From: a virus
Direction: 5' to 3' (one strand)
Virus record (IMG/VR): IMGVR_UViG_3300020156_000013
Coordinates: 1-42,613 of that record
Length of the DNA stretch: 42,613 nucleotides
Of the stretch, positions 22,517-30,465 are shown one piece after another (position 1 is the stretch's first letter; each line of letters opens with the position of its first letter). The translations under genes and the position numbers were made by a program. Below the pieces are notes generated by a model. It was not told the DNA's origin, did no database searches, and saw only the letters and a list, made by a program, of their open reading frames with translations.

Positions 22517-22684
22517 CCCCTCAGTCACCTGGTCCGGGAAAGGCACACGACTAAGGGGTGCAGAGTGGGAGCACTGCCTATGTAAATATTATCAACTTAA
22601 TTATCCTTTTAACAGGTGAGTCACTGAAAATACAAAATAATCCTAATTTTAAGTGATATAGATTTGACCTGAAAGACACTTAAG
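22517..22684 (+). repeat. Structured non-coding element, copy 2
   Basis: P1: CCCCTCAGT (22517-22525) / ACTAAGGGG (22550-22558) with interior GGTCCGGGAAAGG (12 of 13 bases as in copy 1). A small GCAG/CTGC hairpin and an AT-rich linker follow. P2 begins at 22621 with the same 20-base block as copy 1 (19 of 20 identical) and pairs with 22647-22656. It ends with ACTTAAG, then AGGAGG of the next gene. Pairing is retained although P2 bases differ. Confidence 0.65.
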
Positions 22685-22696
22685 GAGGTAAATTTC

Positions 22697-22858
22697 ATGG
22701 AAAAGAAAGAGCCTTTATGGATTGGAAATGATCTTGTTATCGATTTAACCCCTTTAATTAAATTAGCAGCCAAAACGGATGACCACAATTGGTTTAGAGA
22801 ACTGGTTAGTCGCAACAAACTTTATTGGAGGTATGCTGGTGGTCGGAAAGGTTACTAA
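22697..22858 (+). CDS. Small hypothetical protein after the structured repeats
   Basis: A 53-residue gene, ATG 11 bases after AAGGAGG. It begins MEKKEPLWIGNDLVIDLTPL and has WFRELVSRNKLYWRYAGGRKGY at the C-terminus. Not recognised. It overlaps the next gene by 20 bases. Confidence 0.68.
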   Translation: MEKKEPLWIGNDLVIDLTPLIKLAAKTDDHNWFRELVSRNKLYWRYAGGRKGY

Positions 22859-22985
22859 GTGGCAGATGACACCTGAGGAACATGCAGATTATTTGAAAAA
22901 ATATCCGATTAAGCAAGTCATGAAGAATGGGAAGAAAAGGCATACTCCCAACTTTGAGTGGAAAAGGGGAAGAAGCTCTAAATAA
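22839..22985 (+). CDS. Small basic hypothetical protein
   Basis: 48 residues from GTG 22839, chosen because GGAGG lies 8-12 bases upstream; ATG 22833 is too close to that site. Strongly basic: MTPEEHADYLKKYPIKQ, then KNGKKRHTPNFEWKRGRSSK. Nucleic-acid binding is plausible but unproven. Confidence 0.6.
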   Translation: MVGKVTKWQMTPEEHADYLKKYPIKQVMKNGKKRHTPNFEWKRGRSSK

Positions 22986-22994
22986 AAAAGCCAG

Positions 22995-23048
22995 GATCCT
23001 CTCCCGGCGTAAAATCTCGACAAGATTATTATATCATCGGGAGGGGTC
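22995..23048 (+). promoter_or_regulatory. Hairpin that hides the ribosome site of the DUF3954 gene
   Basis: GATCCTCTCCCG (22995-23006) pairs with CGGGAGGGGTC (23038-23048): 11 pairs, one G-U, one bulge. The right arm contains the whole Shine-Dalgarno sequence GGAGGGG (23040-23046), only six bases before the TTG start. The loop has an inner AATCT/AGATT hairpin (23013-23027) and TTATTATATCA. Translation should be off while the hairpin is closed. Confidence 0.6.
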
Positions 23049-23051
23049 AAG

Positions 23052-23225
23052 TTGGCAGATAAAATAACAGCACAAATCGATTTAATGAAAAATGCAACGT
23101 ATATCGTAAAAGATGGAGTTCTCACGATTGTTGATACCCCGCCAAAAGGTTTTGGTAAGCAGATTATCTCATGGCAGGCAGGTAAGCCGTCTCACTATGA
23201 GTTGAATTATTCGAATAAGTTGTAG
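23052..23225 (+). CDS. DUF3954-like small protein
   Basis: A 57-residue gene with TTG start. The pattern ATYIVKDGVLTIVDTPPKGFG...IISWQAGKPSHYELNYS matches DUF3954, a family of short proteins known from Bacillus phages and prophages, function unknown. Its ribosome site is buried in the hairpin at 22995-23048. Confidence 0.78.
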   Translation: MADKITAQIDLMKNATYIVKDGVLTIVDTPPKGFGKQIISWQAGKPSHYELNYSNKL

Positions 23226-23236
23226 GATGTGGAGAA

Positions 23237-23524
23237 ATGTTCGATAAAGAGAAAATTTATGACGAAGAAATAGCTCCTTTGATGAGTAAAATTATTGAAA
23301 TATGTAAACGTGAAGATTTACCGATGACTGCACAATTTTATTTAAAACAACAACATCCAGATGCGGATTCAGTAAATGACCCAATGTTTTGTACTACTGT
23401 TATCATTCCTGAAAAGGTAAAAATGTTAGAAGAACATCATAAGCATATGACTTACGTTTCAGAAGCTATGAGATACGGTCCAAATGGCAAACCTTTCATA
23501 TCTGCTTTTTCAATAAGAAAGTGA
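23237..23524 (+). CDS. Hypothetical phage protein
   Basis: A 95-residue acidic protein (MFDKEKIYDEEIAPLMSKII; later MFCTTVIIPEKVKMLEEHH). No known family recognised; soluble. ATG after GTGGAG. It is followed by a strong terminator, so it closes the early transcription segment. Confidence 0.68.
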   Translation: MFDKEKIYDEEIAPLMSKIIEICKREDLPMTAQFYLKQQHPDADSVNDPMFCTTVIIPEKVKMLEEHHKHMTYVSEAMRYGPNGKPFISAFSIRK

Positions 23525-23550
23525 ATAAATAAGTCTACTGGAACAACCGG

Positions 23551-23595
23551 GGACACTGGACAAGCTTTTAAAGCTTGTTTGGTGTCCTTTTTATT
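23551..23595 (+). terminator. Strong rho-independent terminator
   Basis: GGACAC (23551-23556) / GTGTCC (23582-23587) and an inner ACAAGCTTT / AAAGCTTGT stem, then TTTTTATTT. It separates the early genes from the group containing the sigma-like regulator, a suitable place for antitermination control. Confidence 0.85.
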
Positions 23596-23610
23596 TATGA
23601 CCGGGGGTCG

Positions 23611-23814
23611 ATGAAAATGAATCCAACCTTAAAAGAACAGCTAAAGGGGTGGAAACGACAACTCCAAGAATCTACTCCAAAGAAAAAACGTCGTCAGAAG
23701 CCACAGAAGCGCAAGTCAGAGCATTTAAGTGAATCGGATATTAGGAGTTTAATGGGAATAAATCAACCGACTATGAAGCGAGGGAGGGGCGGAGCATGGA
23801 GGAACGGAAGATAG
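23611..23814 (+). CDS. Small basic hypothetical protein
   Basis: 67 residues from ATG 23611 (or 23617) after a GGGGGT site; the upstream frame covers the terminator and is unlikely to be used. Lysine/arginine-rich (KKKRRQKPQKRKS), with a short LSESDIRSLMGIN helix. It may bind nucleic acid. Overlaps the next gene. Confidence 0.62.
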   Translation: MKMNPTLKEQLKGWKRQLQESTPKKKRRQKPQKRKSEHLSESDIRSLMGINQPTMKRGRGGAWRNGR

Positions 23815-24005
23815 CTTTTGAAAGAGAACTTTCTGAGAAATTTCATGAGCAGTATAACAAATGTATGGAAGAGGATGAACGGGAAGCCAAGAAAATGAAC
23901 GATGAATATGAACGGTCATTTTGGATATTTTGTCCGGATACCAGAAAAACAAGCCAGGTCATCATGAATAAACCGAGAAATCTTGTCCGGAAGGTGATTC
24001 GATGA
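23796..24005 (+). CDS. Small charged hypothetical protein
   Basis: 69 residues, highly charged and helical (FERELSEKFHEQYNKCMEEDEREAKKMNDEYERSF is one long helix). Not recognised. ATG follows GGGAGGGGCGG inside the preceding gene, and its stop overlaps the sigma-like gene (ATGA). Confidence 0.65.
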   Translation: MEERKIAFERELSEKFHEQYNKCMEEDEREAKKMNDEYERSFWIFCPDTRKTSQVIMNKPRNLVRKVIR

Positions 24006-24478
24006 AAACTTGGGTTGAAGATCTCATCAAAGAATATAGCATTGGAAAAAATGAATTAGAAAAATACAGAGAGGCACTAAATTTGGACATTCCCTCCGAT
24101 AGAGAAGAGGACAAAATTATTGGCGAAATGATTTCTGATATGAAATATGCAATTGATTGGATGAACAAAGGGAGGCGGCCTGGGAATCGTAGGGGATACG
24201 ATCGTCGTTCCGTTTATCAAAGAACTGCATTAATGGAGATGGACATATTCCCTGCATTGGATATTTGTCCTTCTAAAAAATATTTGAGTGAAGAAGATAA
24301 AATAAAACTTGTTGATATATTAGTTGAGCTCTCTTCAAGAGAAAGAGAATGCTATCTTTTGCATATGACAAGAGGAATGAGCTATGCACAAATAGCAACA
24401 GAATTGGGATTATCGAGGAGAACAATTCAGCAATATGTAGAGAGAGCAAAAAATAAAATAAAAATTTTAGTTTCTTGA
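24002..24478 (+). CDS. Sigma-70 region 4-like late regulator
   Basis: A 158-residue protein. The C-terminal 45 residues form a sigma region-4 HTH: LSSRERECYLLHMTRGMSYAQIATELGLSRRTIQQYVERAK. The N-terminal part is helical with no region 2. This layout is that of phage sigma-like late activators (Xpf/PBSX type). It is the last regulator before the packaging and structural genes, so it probably turns them on. Confidence 0.87.
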   Translation: MKTWVEDLIKEYSIGKNELEKYREALNLDIPSDREEDKIIGEMISDMKYAIDWMNKGRRPGNRRGYDRRSVYQRTALMEMDIFPALDICPSKKYLSEEDKIKLVDILVELSSRERECYLLHMTRGMSYAQIATELGLSRRTIQQYVERAKNKIKILVS

Positions 24479-24570
24479 CGTGCAATTGACGTACATTTGC
24501 CAACTATTATTGAAGAGAATGCAGGAAAATATATCCTTTTGCCGAATTAAGTAGGCGAGAGGAGGTGTAA

Positions 24571-24972
24571 ATGGTGAAAAACTATATTATTGTTGATGTG
24601 GTACGTGATGATAAAATTGACCAATACTTAAAAAAAGGTTGGGAAATCATAGAAACAACAAGAACAGTTTATGATAATAGCGAAAGTCTTTTAAATTACC
24701 ATATTGGATATCCAATTGAGTTAAAAATAAGAGACTTAAAAATTATTATAGAAGCATATGAAAAATATGGATTTAAAGAAGAGTTGTATAAAAAAATAGC
24801 TGAATCAAACGGCCATGATTTAGAGGAGTATGATACATTCAACGGTGGTAATTATGTAGTTAACGATACTGTTAATTTTATGGAGGAGTATGAATTCTCT
24901 GTTAATAACAACCGAATTAAATATTATAAGAAATTAAGTCAGGAAGAATTAAAGAATAGATACGGATATTAA
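24571..24972 (+). CDS. Hypothetical protein
   Basis: A 133-residue acidic and tyrosine-rich protein. The N-terminus (YIIVDVVRDDKIDQYLKKGWEIIETT) is reminiscent of short DUF1737-like folds. The remainder (ELKIRDLKIIIEAYEKYGFKEELYKKIAES) is helical. It is more AT-rich than the neighbouring genes, suggesting separate acquisition. GAGAGGAGGTG precedes the start. Function unknown. Confidence 0.65.
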   Translation: MVKNYIIVDVVRDDKIDQYLKKGWEIIETTRTVYDNSESLLNYHIGYPIELKIRDLKIIIEAYEKYGFKEELYKKIAESNGHDLEEYDTFNGGNYVVNDTVNFMEEYEFSVNNNRIKYYKKLSQEELKNRYGY

Positions 24973-24985
24973 GGAGAATTTTTTG

Positions 24986-25090
24986 ATGAATAAAAACATT
25001 GAATCTTATTGCCCTGAATGCGGAAAACCGATATATGCGGATGAAGATGCACTAACAGGGTTTTGCAAAGAATGTTCTAAAGAAAAATAA
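24986..25090 (+). CDS. Very small zinc-ribbon protein
   Basis: A 34-residue gene: CPECGKPIYADEDALTGFC, then a second pair CKEC. AAGGAG lies 10 bases upstream. It is followed directly by a terminator. Confidence 0.7.
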   Translation: MNKNIESYCPECGKPIYADEDALTGFCKECSKEK

Positions 25091-25099
25091 AAAGTTTTT

Positions 25100-25125
25100 G
25101 CACTCATTATTGAGTGCTTTTTTAT
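25100..25125 (+). terminator. Rho-independent terminator
   Basis: GCACTCA (25100-25106), loop TTAT, TGAGTGC (25111-25117), then TTTTTTATTTTT. It ends the regulator segment. Confidence 0.88.
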
Positions 25126-25319
25126 TTTTATTTATTTAGTTTAAGCGCTGAAAGCATTGATAACAATGGATTTGTACAAGAGGAAAATTAGAAATATAAG
25201 AAAAAATTGCACTTTTATTTATTTTGTTTATCATTTTTTGTTCAGTGAGCCATACAATGTATTAGGTAACAGGAGAACAGGATATCTTGGGGGAGACACC
25301 GTCCTCCTGTCACAAAAAG

Positions 25320-25382
25320 CTATTGCAGTTTATAAATCAGCAGCAAGATGACGACGGTTAACACGAACTCTAAAAATGCCAT
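25320..25382 (-). CDS. Toxin-like hydrophobic peptide (20 residues)
   Basis: On the - strand MAFLEFVLTVVILLLIYKLQ is preceded by GAAAGGAG with good spacing and followed by a stable GC-containing hairpin. A single membrane helix with a basic C-terminus is typical of type I toxins and holin-like toxins of Bacillus prophages, although I cannot match it to TxpA, BsrG or YonT. The sequence is short, so chance is possible; the ribosome site and composition argue for a real gene. Confidence 0.5.
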   Translation of the reverse strand: MAFLEFVLTVVILLLIYKLQ

Positions 25383-25414
25383 TAATGCCACTCCTTTCAA
25401 AGAAATAACCTCAT

Positions 25415-25440
25415 GTTAATTTATGAAAGGAATAATTAAC
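25415..25440. repeat. AT-rich palindrome
   Basis: GTTAATT (25415-25421) and AATTAAC (25434-25440) are perfect inverted arms around a 12-base centre. It lies upstream of the leftward toxin-like peptide and could be an operator or a weak hairpin. Confidence 0.45.
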
Positions 25441-25470
25441 AAATGCTTTTCCAATTAAATGAATTTTTTA

Positions 25471-25498
25471 GGACATCCTTTCGAGGTTGTCTTTTTTT
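25471..25498 (+). terminator. Rho-independent terminator before terS
   Basis: GACATCCT (25472-25479), loop TTCG, AGGTTGTC with one mismatch, then TTTTTTT. It insulates the terminase gene or ends an antisense RNA across the peptide gene. Confidence 0.75.
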
Positions 25499-25545
25499 TA
25501 TTTTCCAAAACAAACGATGTGCTTGCCGGAGGTGGGTGAGATGTA

Positions 25546-26304
25546 GTGGCAGAGCAAAAGGATCTAGCTTACCAGGATTATAAAAAAGGAATGAAATATA
25601 AAGAAATTGCCGAAAAGTATGGAGTCACGATAAACACGGTTAAGTCATGGAAGACTCGATATAAGTGGTCCCGTGATGGTGTGCATACAAAAGAAAAGAG
25701 TGTGCACACAAAAAAGAAGGGCGGACAACCTGGTAACAAGAACGCTCAAGGTCACGGTCCACCTAAAGGAAATCAAAACGCAACCACTCATGGTTTCTTC
25801 TCTAAATTTCTTCCTGATGAAACTCTGGAGATTATGGAGCAGATCCAAGAACGTTCACCTGTAGACATGATATGGGACCAAATCATGATTCAATACACAG
25901 CTATCATAAGAGCTCAGAAAATCATGTTTGTCGAAGACCGTGATGATCTAACCAGAGTTCTGAGTAAAGAAAAGCCTGGAATGTTTGGTGATGAACGCCA
26001 ATGGGAAATTCAATTTGCATGGGACAAGCATGCTACTTTCCTAAATGCACAGTCCAGGGCAATGAGCGAGCTGAGAGGTTTGATAAAGCAATTTGATGAA
26101 ATGGCTTCCGTTAATGATGAAAGACGACTGAAGCTTGAACAAATGAGACTTGGCATTGAGAAAACCAAGAAAGAAACAGAATTCATTGAAGAGCGCACCA
26201 AGCTTCTCAAAGGTAATAAGAAAGATACTGGCTTGTTGGATGCCTTGGTTGAAGGGCGTAAGAAGTATGAACAGATGATGAAGGACCGTGAGAACAATGA
26301 GTAA
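25546..26304 (+). CDS. terS: Terminase small subunit
   Basis: A 252-residue DNA-recognition subunit of the packaging motor. The N-terminal HTH ([31 protein letters not shown]) is followed by a basic, glycine/asparagine-rich linker ([13 protein letters not shown]) and a coiled C-terminus ([14 protein letters not shown]), the layout of PBSX/phBC6A51-type small subunits. GTG start after GGAGGTG. It overlaps terL by eight bases. Confidence 0.9.
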   Translation: MAEQKDLAYQDYKKGMKYKEIAEKYGVTINTVKSWKTRYKWSRDGVHTKEKSVHTKKKGGQPGNKNAQGHGPPKGNQNATTHGFFSKFLPDETLEIMEQIQERSPVDMIWDQIMIQYTAIIRAQKIMFVEDRDDLTRVLSKEKPGMFGDERQWEIQFAWDKHATFLNAQSRAMSELRGLIKQFDEMASVNDERRLKLEQMRLGIEKTKKETEFIEERTKLLKGNKKDTGLLDALVEGRKKYEQMMKDRENNE

Positions 26305-27589
26305 GGAAATCATTTTCTCGCCTAAACAACTTGATACGATATTCAGACCATTTAACGTTACATTGGATGTGAACGAGGGTACTCCCCGGAGTGGTAAGAC
26401 AACTGCTGGACATTTCCGAATGGCTGATTATTATTCTTTTACTCGTGACCAAAATCATTTGATTACAGCTTACAACCAGGAGCAAGCTTATCGTCTATTT
26501 ATTGATGGTGACGGCACTGGCTTAATGCATATATTCGGCGACCTGGCTGAAATCAAGCATGATGAGCATGGCGATCATTTGTTAGTTCATACGCCTAATG
26601 GTCAGAAAAGGATTTATTACAAAGGTGGCGGAAAGGTAAATAGTGTCGGAGCTATTACCGGTATGTCGCTTGGTTCTGTGGTTTTTTGTGAGATTAATTT
26701 GCTGAACATGGACATGATTCAAGAGTGTTTTCGTCGTACCTTTGCTGCAAAAGACCGTTATCACCTTGCGGATCTAAACCCGCCAGCACCGAATCATCCT
26801 GTCATTGAGAAAGTATTCAATGTACAGAATACCAGGTGGCAGCACTGGACCATTCAAGATAATCCGGTGTTTACTGATGATCGTAAACAGGAAATCTTTG
26901 AAACCCTTTCGAAAAATCCTTATTTGCTACAAAGAGACTGGTTCGGTAAGCGAGTCATGCCTGAAGGTGTTATTTATGGCATGTTCGATATGGATAAAAA
27001 CATCCTTCCTGCCATTCAAGGGATTCCAATTGAAATGTATTTCGTTGCCGATGGTGGTCAAAGTGATGCTACTAGCTGCTCATGTAATATCGTCACCAGG
27101 AATGAAAATAAGAAAACCAAAAAGCCATATTACCGTTTAAATCGTGTGGCCCATTATTATCACTCTGGTAAAGAGATGGGGCAAGTCAAGGCGATGTCGG
27201 TTTATGCCAGGGAAATACAAGCGTTTGTAAATTGGTGCATTGAAAAGTTTAAGATGCGTTACGCTGAGTTCTTTGTGGATCCTGCCTGTAAATCATTGCG
27301 TGAGGAGCTCCACCTTTTAAATATCCAAACTACCGGCGCTGACAATAATGCACACGATATCAAAGGCAGCTCAAAAGGGATAGAGGTTGGGATTGAACGT
27401 GCTCAAAACTCTATAACGAACGAGCAGTTTTTCCTTGTCGAGAATGACAAATATGATCATTACAATTTCATCAAAGAGGTTGGGATGTATGCCCGTGATG
27501 AAAAAGGGAAACCAATCGATGATTTCAACCACGCAATGGATGAATTCAGATACAGCAATAACTACTTCTACAAACGATACGTAATCTAA
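26297..27589 (+). CDS. terL: Terminase large subunit
   Basis: 430 residues from ATG 26297; the GTG at 26288 is less likely. The ATPase part has Walker [12 protein letters not shown] (28-36) and a VVFCEINLL strand where Walker B is expected. The nuclease part has [12 protein letters not shown] and [13 protein letters not shown] acidic motifs. It packages DNA into proheads with the small subunit. The family is PBSX-like. Confidence 0.93.
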   Translation: MSKEIIFSPKQLDTIFRPFNVTLDVNEGTPRSGKTTAGHFRMADYYSFTRDQNHLITAYNQEQAYRLFIDGDGTGLMHIFGDLAEIKHDEHGDHLLVHTPNGQKRIYYKGGGKVNSVGAITGMSLGSVVFCEINLLNMDMIQECFRRTFAAKDRYHLADLNPPAPNHPVIEKVFNVQNTRWQHWTIQDNPVFTDDRKQEIFETLSKNPYLLQRDWFGKRVMPEGVIYGMFDMDKNILPAIQGIPIEMYFVADGGQSDATSCSCNIVTRNENKKTKKPYYRLNRVAHYYHSGKEMGQVKAMSVYAREIQAFVNWCIEKFKMRYAEFFVDPACKSLREELHLLNIQTTGADNNAHDIKGSSKGIEVGIERAQNSITNEQFFLVENDKYDHYNFIKEVGMYARDEKGKPIDDFNHAMDEFRYSNNYFYKRYVI

Positions 27590-27601
27590 GGGGGTGATTC
27601 G

Positions 27602-29098
27602 GTGTTTAAAAACCTTATCGCCAAGTTAAGGCAGGTGTTTTACAAAATGGGACTAATAAAAGGACTTCAAAAGCTGTCCGATAAGCGAGAGATCCCCGCA
27701 AACGATGATATGTACAAAATGATAGATGTCTGGAAAGCTGTTTATGCTGGGTACTACGAGGATTGGCACAAATTAACCTATATGACTCTTAACGGTCAGA
27801 AAAATCGTAAGAGAGCCTCAATGAGAATGGCAAAGGTTGCCTCTCAAAAGATGGCTACTCTTATTTTTAATGAGAAATGCCAAATCAATATTTCGGAAGC
27901 TCAGTTGGAAAAAACCATTCAAGATGTGCTAAAGCAAAACAAGTTTAATCGTGAATTCAGGCGCTACCTAGAGTATGGTTTTGCTCTTGGTGGAATGGTC
28001 ATGAAAGCATATTACGAGGACAAGAAAATCAAAATCTCTTATGCTGCGGCGGATTGTTTTGTTCCCCTTGCTTGGGACAATTTCAAAATTACTGAGGGTG
28101 TTTTTGTTAGCACGTTCCGAAAAGGGGATAAGCGATACACTCACCTGGAATGGCATGTTTGGGAAGATGGGAATTATGTTGTCCGTAATGAGCTGTATGA
28201 GAGCAAAACCGATAATGAAATAGGCGTTAATGTTCCTCTTGAGACACAGTTTAAAGACCTGGAAGAAGAAATCATTTTTCATACTATCGAGAAAACCATT
28301 TTCGTTTATTTTAAGCCGAATATAGCGAATAACTTTGACACAAACTCGCCTCTAGGTATTTCAATTTATGCCAATGCATTGGACACGTTGAAATCGTTGG
28401 ACGTTGCGTTTGATAGCTTCCAGAGGGAATTTGCTTTAGGGAAGAAACGGATCATCGTACCGAATACAGCCATTAAGACTGTTCTTGATCCAGAGACAGG
28501 ACTATTACAACGCTATTTTGATGCAGACGATGAAATTTATGAAGCTATGAATCTTGGTATGGATGCTGAAGCAGATGCCATTAAAGATATTTCCGTAGAA
28601 TTACGGGTGACTGAGCATGTAGCTGCCATTAATGCATTATTAAATATCTTGGCCATGCAGATTGGTTTTAATGCTGGGACCTTTACCTTTGATGGGATTG
28701 GTGTAAAAACCGCGACTGAGGTTGTCTCTGAGAACAGCGAAACGTTCCGGACGAAACAGGACCATGAAACTAACGTAGAGGCAGCCATTCAGGAATTGGT
28801 TGATGCGATTATAGAGATTGCCGATGCTTTCAGTGTTTTTCCTAGACCGAAAGAATATGAGGTTTCCGTTGCCTTTGATGATTCAATTGCTGAGGACCAG
28901 GGAGCCGAAATCAATAAGCAAATTCAATTAGTTAGCAATGGTTTGACCACAAAGGTTAAGGCGCTCATGAAAATACATGGTGTTACCATTGAAGAAGCCG
29001 AGGTCATGCTGAAAGAAATCCAAGAGGAGCAGAAAGCTGTAATAGCAGAGACCATTGATTTCTTTGGTGTTAATAAAAACAAAAAGGTTGATAAGTAA
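27602..29098 (+). CDS. Portal protein (SPP1 gp6-like)
   Basis: A 498-residue protein that would form the dodecameric channel at the capsid vertex. SPP1-type signatures: MYKMIDVWKAVYAGYYEDWH near 40, SQKMATLIFNEKCQI, FVYFKPNIANNFDTNSPLGIS, and a long helical C-terminus (TATEVVSENSETFRTKQDHE). GTG start after AAGGGGGTG. Its stop overlaps the next start (TAATG). Confidence 0.92.
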   Translation: MFKNLIAKLRQVFYKMGLIKGLQKLSDKREIPANDDMYKMIDVWKAVYAGYYEDWHKLTYMTLNGQKNRKRASMRMAKVASQKMATLIFNEKCQINISEAQLEKTIQDVLKQNKFNREFRRYLEYGFALGGMVMKAYYEDKKIKISYAAADCFVPLAWDNFKITEGVFVSTFRKGDKRYTHLEWHVWEDGNYVVRNELYESKTDNEIGVNVPLETQFKDLEEEIIFHTIEKTIFVYFKPNIANNFDTNSPLGISIYANALDTLKSLDVAFDSFQREFALGKKRIIVPNTAIKTVLDPETGLLQRYFDADDEIYEAMNLGMDAEADAIKDISVELRVTEHVAAINALLNILAMQIGFNAGTFTFDGIGVKTATEVVSENSETFRTKQDHETNVEAAIQELVDAIIEIADAFSVFPRPKEYEVSVAFDDSIAEDQGAEINKQIQLVSNGLTTKVKALMKIHGVTIEEAEVMLKEIQEEQKAVIAETIDFFGVNKNKKVDK

Positions 29099-30201
29099 TG
29101 GATCCACTCAAGCAACAGCAACTAGCAACACCTGTTGTCGAAGTTTATCTGTCCATCGAGGAGCAAATCCTTATCAACATTGCAAGGCGCTTAAGCAAAC
29201 ATCGAAGCTTATTGACTGAGGATGATATTTTAGCCTGGCAAATGGAACAACTAAAAATGCTTGGAGACCTTTCCAAGGAGAATATTAAAACGATTGCTAA
29301 GTATTCCGGTTTGGCTGTTTTAGAGATTGAAAAAATGCTTAAAGAGGTCGGGTATTCGGGGGCAAATCTTTTTGAAGGCGAAATGAAAGAAGCTGCCCAA
29401 ATGGGATTGCTTACGAATCCAGCACCAGTTGAAGCCAGTGTTGCTTTAGAAACTGTTTTACTTACCTATCAAGCTCAAGCCTTAGACACTTTCAATCTGG
29501 TAAATACAACGCTTCTCCATCAATCGCAACAGGCTCATTTAGACATTGTGAATCAAACGGTAGGCAAGGTCTTGGTTGGTGTTTTAACTCCTTCGCAAGC
29601 TCTCAGAGAGACTGCTAGCAAGTGGGCGAATGAGGGAATACCTGCTCTTATCGATAAAGCTGGAAGGCGATGGTCAACGGAAGCCTATTTGAACATGGTT
29701 ACGAGGTCCACGAGTAATAATATTGCTAATGACATGCAGTTTGCTCGTATGGATGAATACGGTGCAGATCTAATCGAAATATCTAGTCATTTAGGTGCCC
29801 GCCCTCGATGCGCTCCCTACCAGGGGCGAATTTATTCTCGAAGTGGCAAACACAAAAAATATCCTCCTTTGTCCTCAACGAGCTATGGCGAGATTGCTGG
29901 AATAAAGGGTATTAATTGTCATCATGTATTCTTTCCGTTTATTGAGGGTATTTCAAAGCAACGATTTCATCCTTATGACGCTAAACAGAATAAAAAAGCC
30001 TATGAGCAGTCTCAAAAGCAACGGTACTTAGAGCGTGATATTCGTAAGTCTAAGCGTGAGCTTTCCATGATGGAAGCTATGAAGGATGAGCCAGGAATTC
30101 AAATGGCCAAGCAAAAAGTGAGACATAAGCAGGCTAACATGAGGGAATTCATAAATGAAACAGGGTTAACAAGGCAGTACAGCAGAGAAAAACCTTATTA
30201 A
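29098..30201 (+). CDS. Minor capsid protein (phage minor capsid 2 / SPP1 gp7-like)
   Basis: A 367-residue protein with the SPP1 gp7 / minor capsid domain: LLTYQAQALDTFNLVNTTLL, TRSTSNNIANDMQFARMDEYG, then HLGARPRCAPYQGRIYS and GINCHHVFFPF (H-C motif) near residue 280, and a basic helical tail. It is delivered with the portal and involved in DNA ejection in SPP1. Directly coupled to the portal gene. Confidence 0.9.
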   Translation: MDPLKQQQLATPVVEVYLSIEEQILINIARRLSKHRSLLTEDDILAWQMEQLKMLGDLSKENIKTIAKYSGLAVLEIEKMLKEVGYSGANLFEGEMKEAAQMGLLTNPAPVEASVALETVLLTYQAQALDTFNLVNTTLLHQSQQAHLDIVNQTVGKVLVGVLTPSQALRETASKWANEGIPALIDKAGRRWSTEAYLNMVTRSTSNNIANDMQFARMDEYGADLIEISSHLGARPRCAPYQGRIYSRSGKHKKYPPLSSTSYGEIAGIKGINCHHVFFPFIEGISKQRFHPYDAKQNKKAYEQSQKQRYLERDIRKSKRELSMMEAMKDEPGIQMAKQKVRHKQANMREFINETGLTRQYSREKPY

Positions 30202-30213
30202 GGCGGTGTTCAT

Positions 30214-30363
30214 GTGTTTTCCTCAAAAAAGAAAGTTGCAGAGCTCGAAAAGAAAGTCGATACGCTCGAGCAGATTATGAACGGTATGTCATTTCATATG
30301 GTCAAGATGCAAACTGAAATCAATGATTTGAAGCAACCAAAAGAGCCCAAGTATTTAGCTTAG
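30214..30363 (+). CDS. Small coiled-coil protein
   Basis: 49 residues from GTG 30214 after AAGGCGG. Heptad pattern VAELEKKVDTLEQIMNGMSF then MVKMQTEINDLKQ, so a short coiled coil. It lies between minor capsid and scaffold genes. Function unknown. A terminator overlaps its end. Confidence 0.68.
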   Translation: MFSSKKKVAELEKKVDTLEQIMNGMSFHMVKMQTEINDLKQPKEPKYLA

Positions 30364-30373
30364 GTTCTTTTTT
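30341..30373 (+). terminator. Terminator overlapping the coiled-coil gene
   Basis: AAGAGCC-c-AAG (30341-30351) pairs with CTT-a-GGTTCTT (30359-30369), then TTTTTATT. One G-U and one mismatch. It would lower transcription between the minor capsid and scaffold genes. Confidence 0.65.
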
Positions 30374-30375
30374 AT

Positions 30376-30465
30376 TGGTCTTTTTAAAGGCTAGACCATA
30401 AAGAGGCGCATTCCTTAGCGTGGAGGGTTACACGCCAAAAAAACTAATAAGGAGTCGTGAAATAG
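30376..30465 (+). promoter_or_regulatory. Structured leader before the scaffold gene
   Basis: Contains TGGTCT / AGACCA (30376-30398) and GCGTG (30418-30422) / CACGC (30431-30435) hairpins, then AAGGAG before the scaffold ATG. A translational control leader for the highly expressed scaffold and capsid genes is plausible. Confidence 0.45.

Larger units (their letters stand above)
25126..25545. other. 420-base gap before terS: toxin-like peptide, palindrome and terminator
   Basis: The + strand frame at 25157-25351 has no ribosome site and looks random. The region holds a leftward 20-residue peptide (25320-25382), a hairpin whose arms are ACAGGAG (near 25269) and CTCCTGT (near 25304), the palindrome at 25415-25440 and a rightward terminator at 25471-25498. 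A rightward RNA ending at that terminator would be antisense to the peptide gene. Confidence 0.5.

Noticed and set aside
25157-25351. 64-residue + strand frame in the gap before terS
   Set aside because: No ribosome site, random-looking composition, and it runs antisense through the hairpin and the toxin-like peptide.
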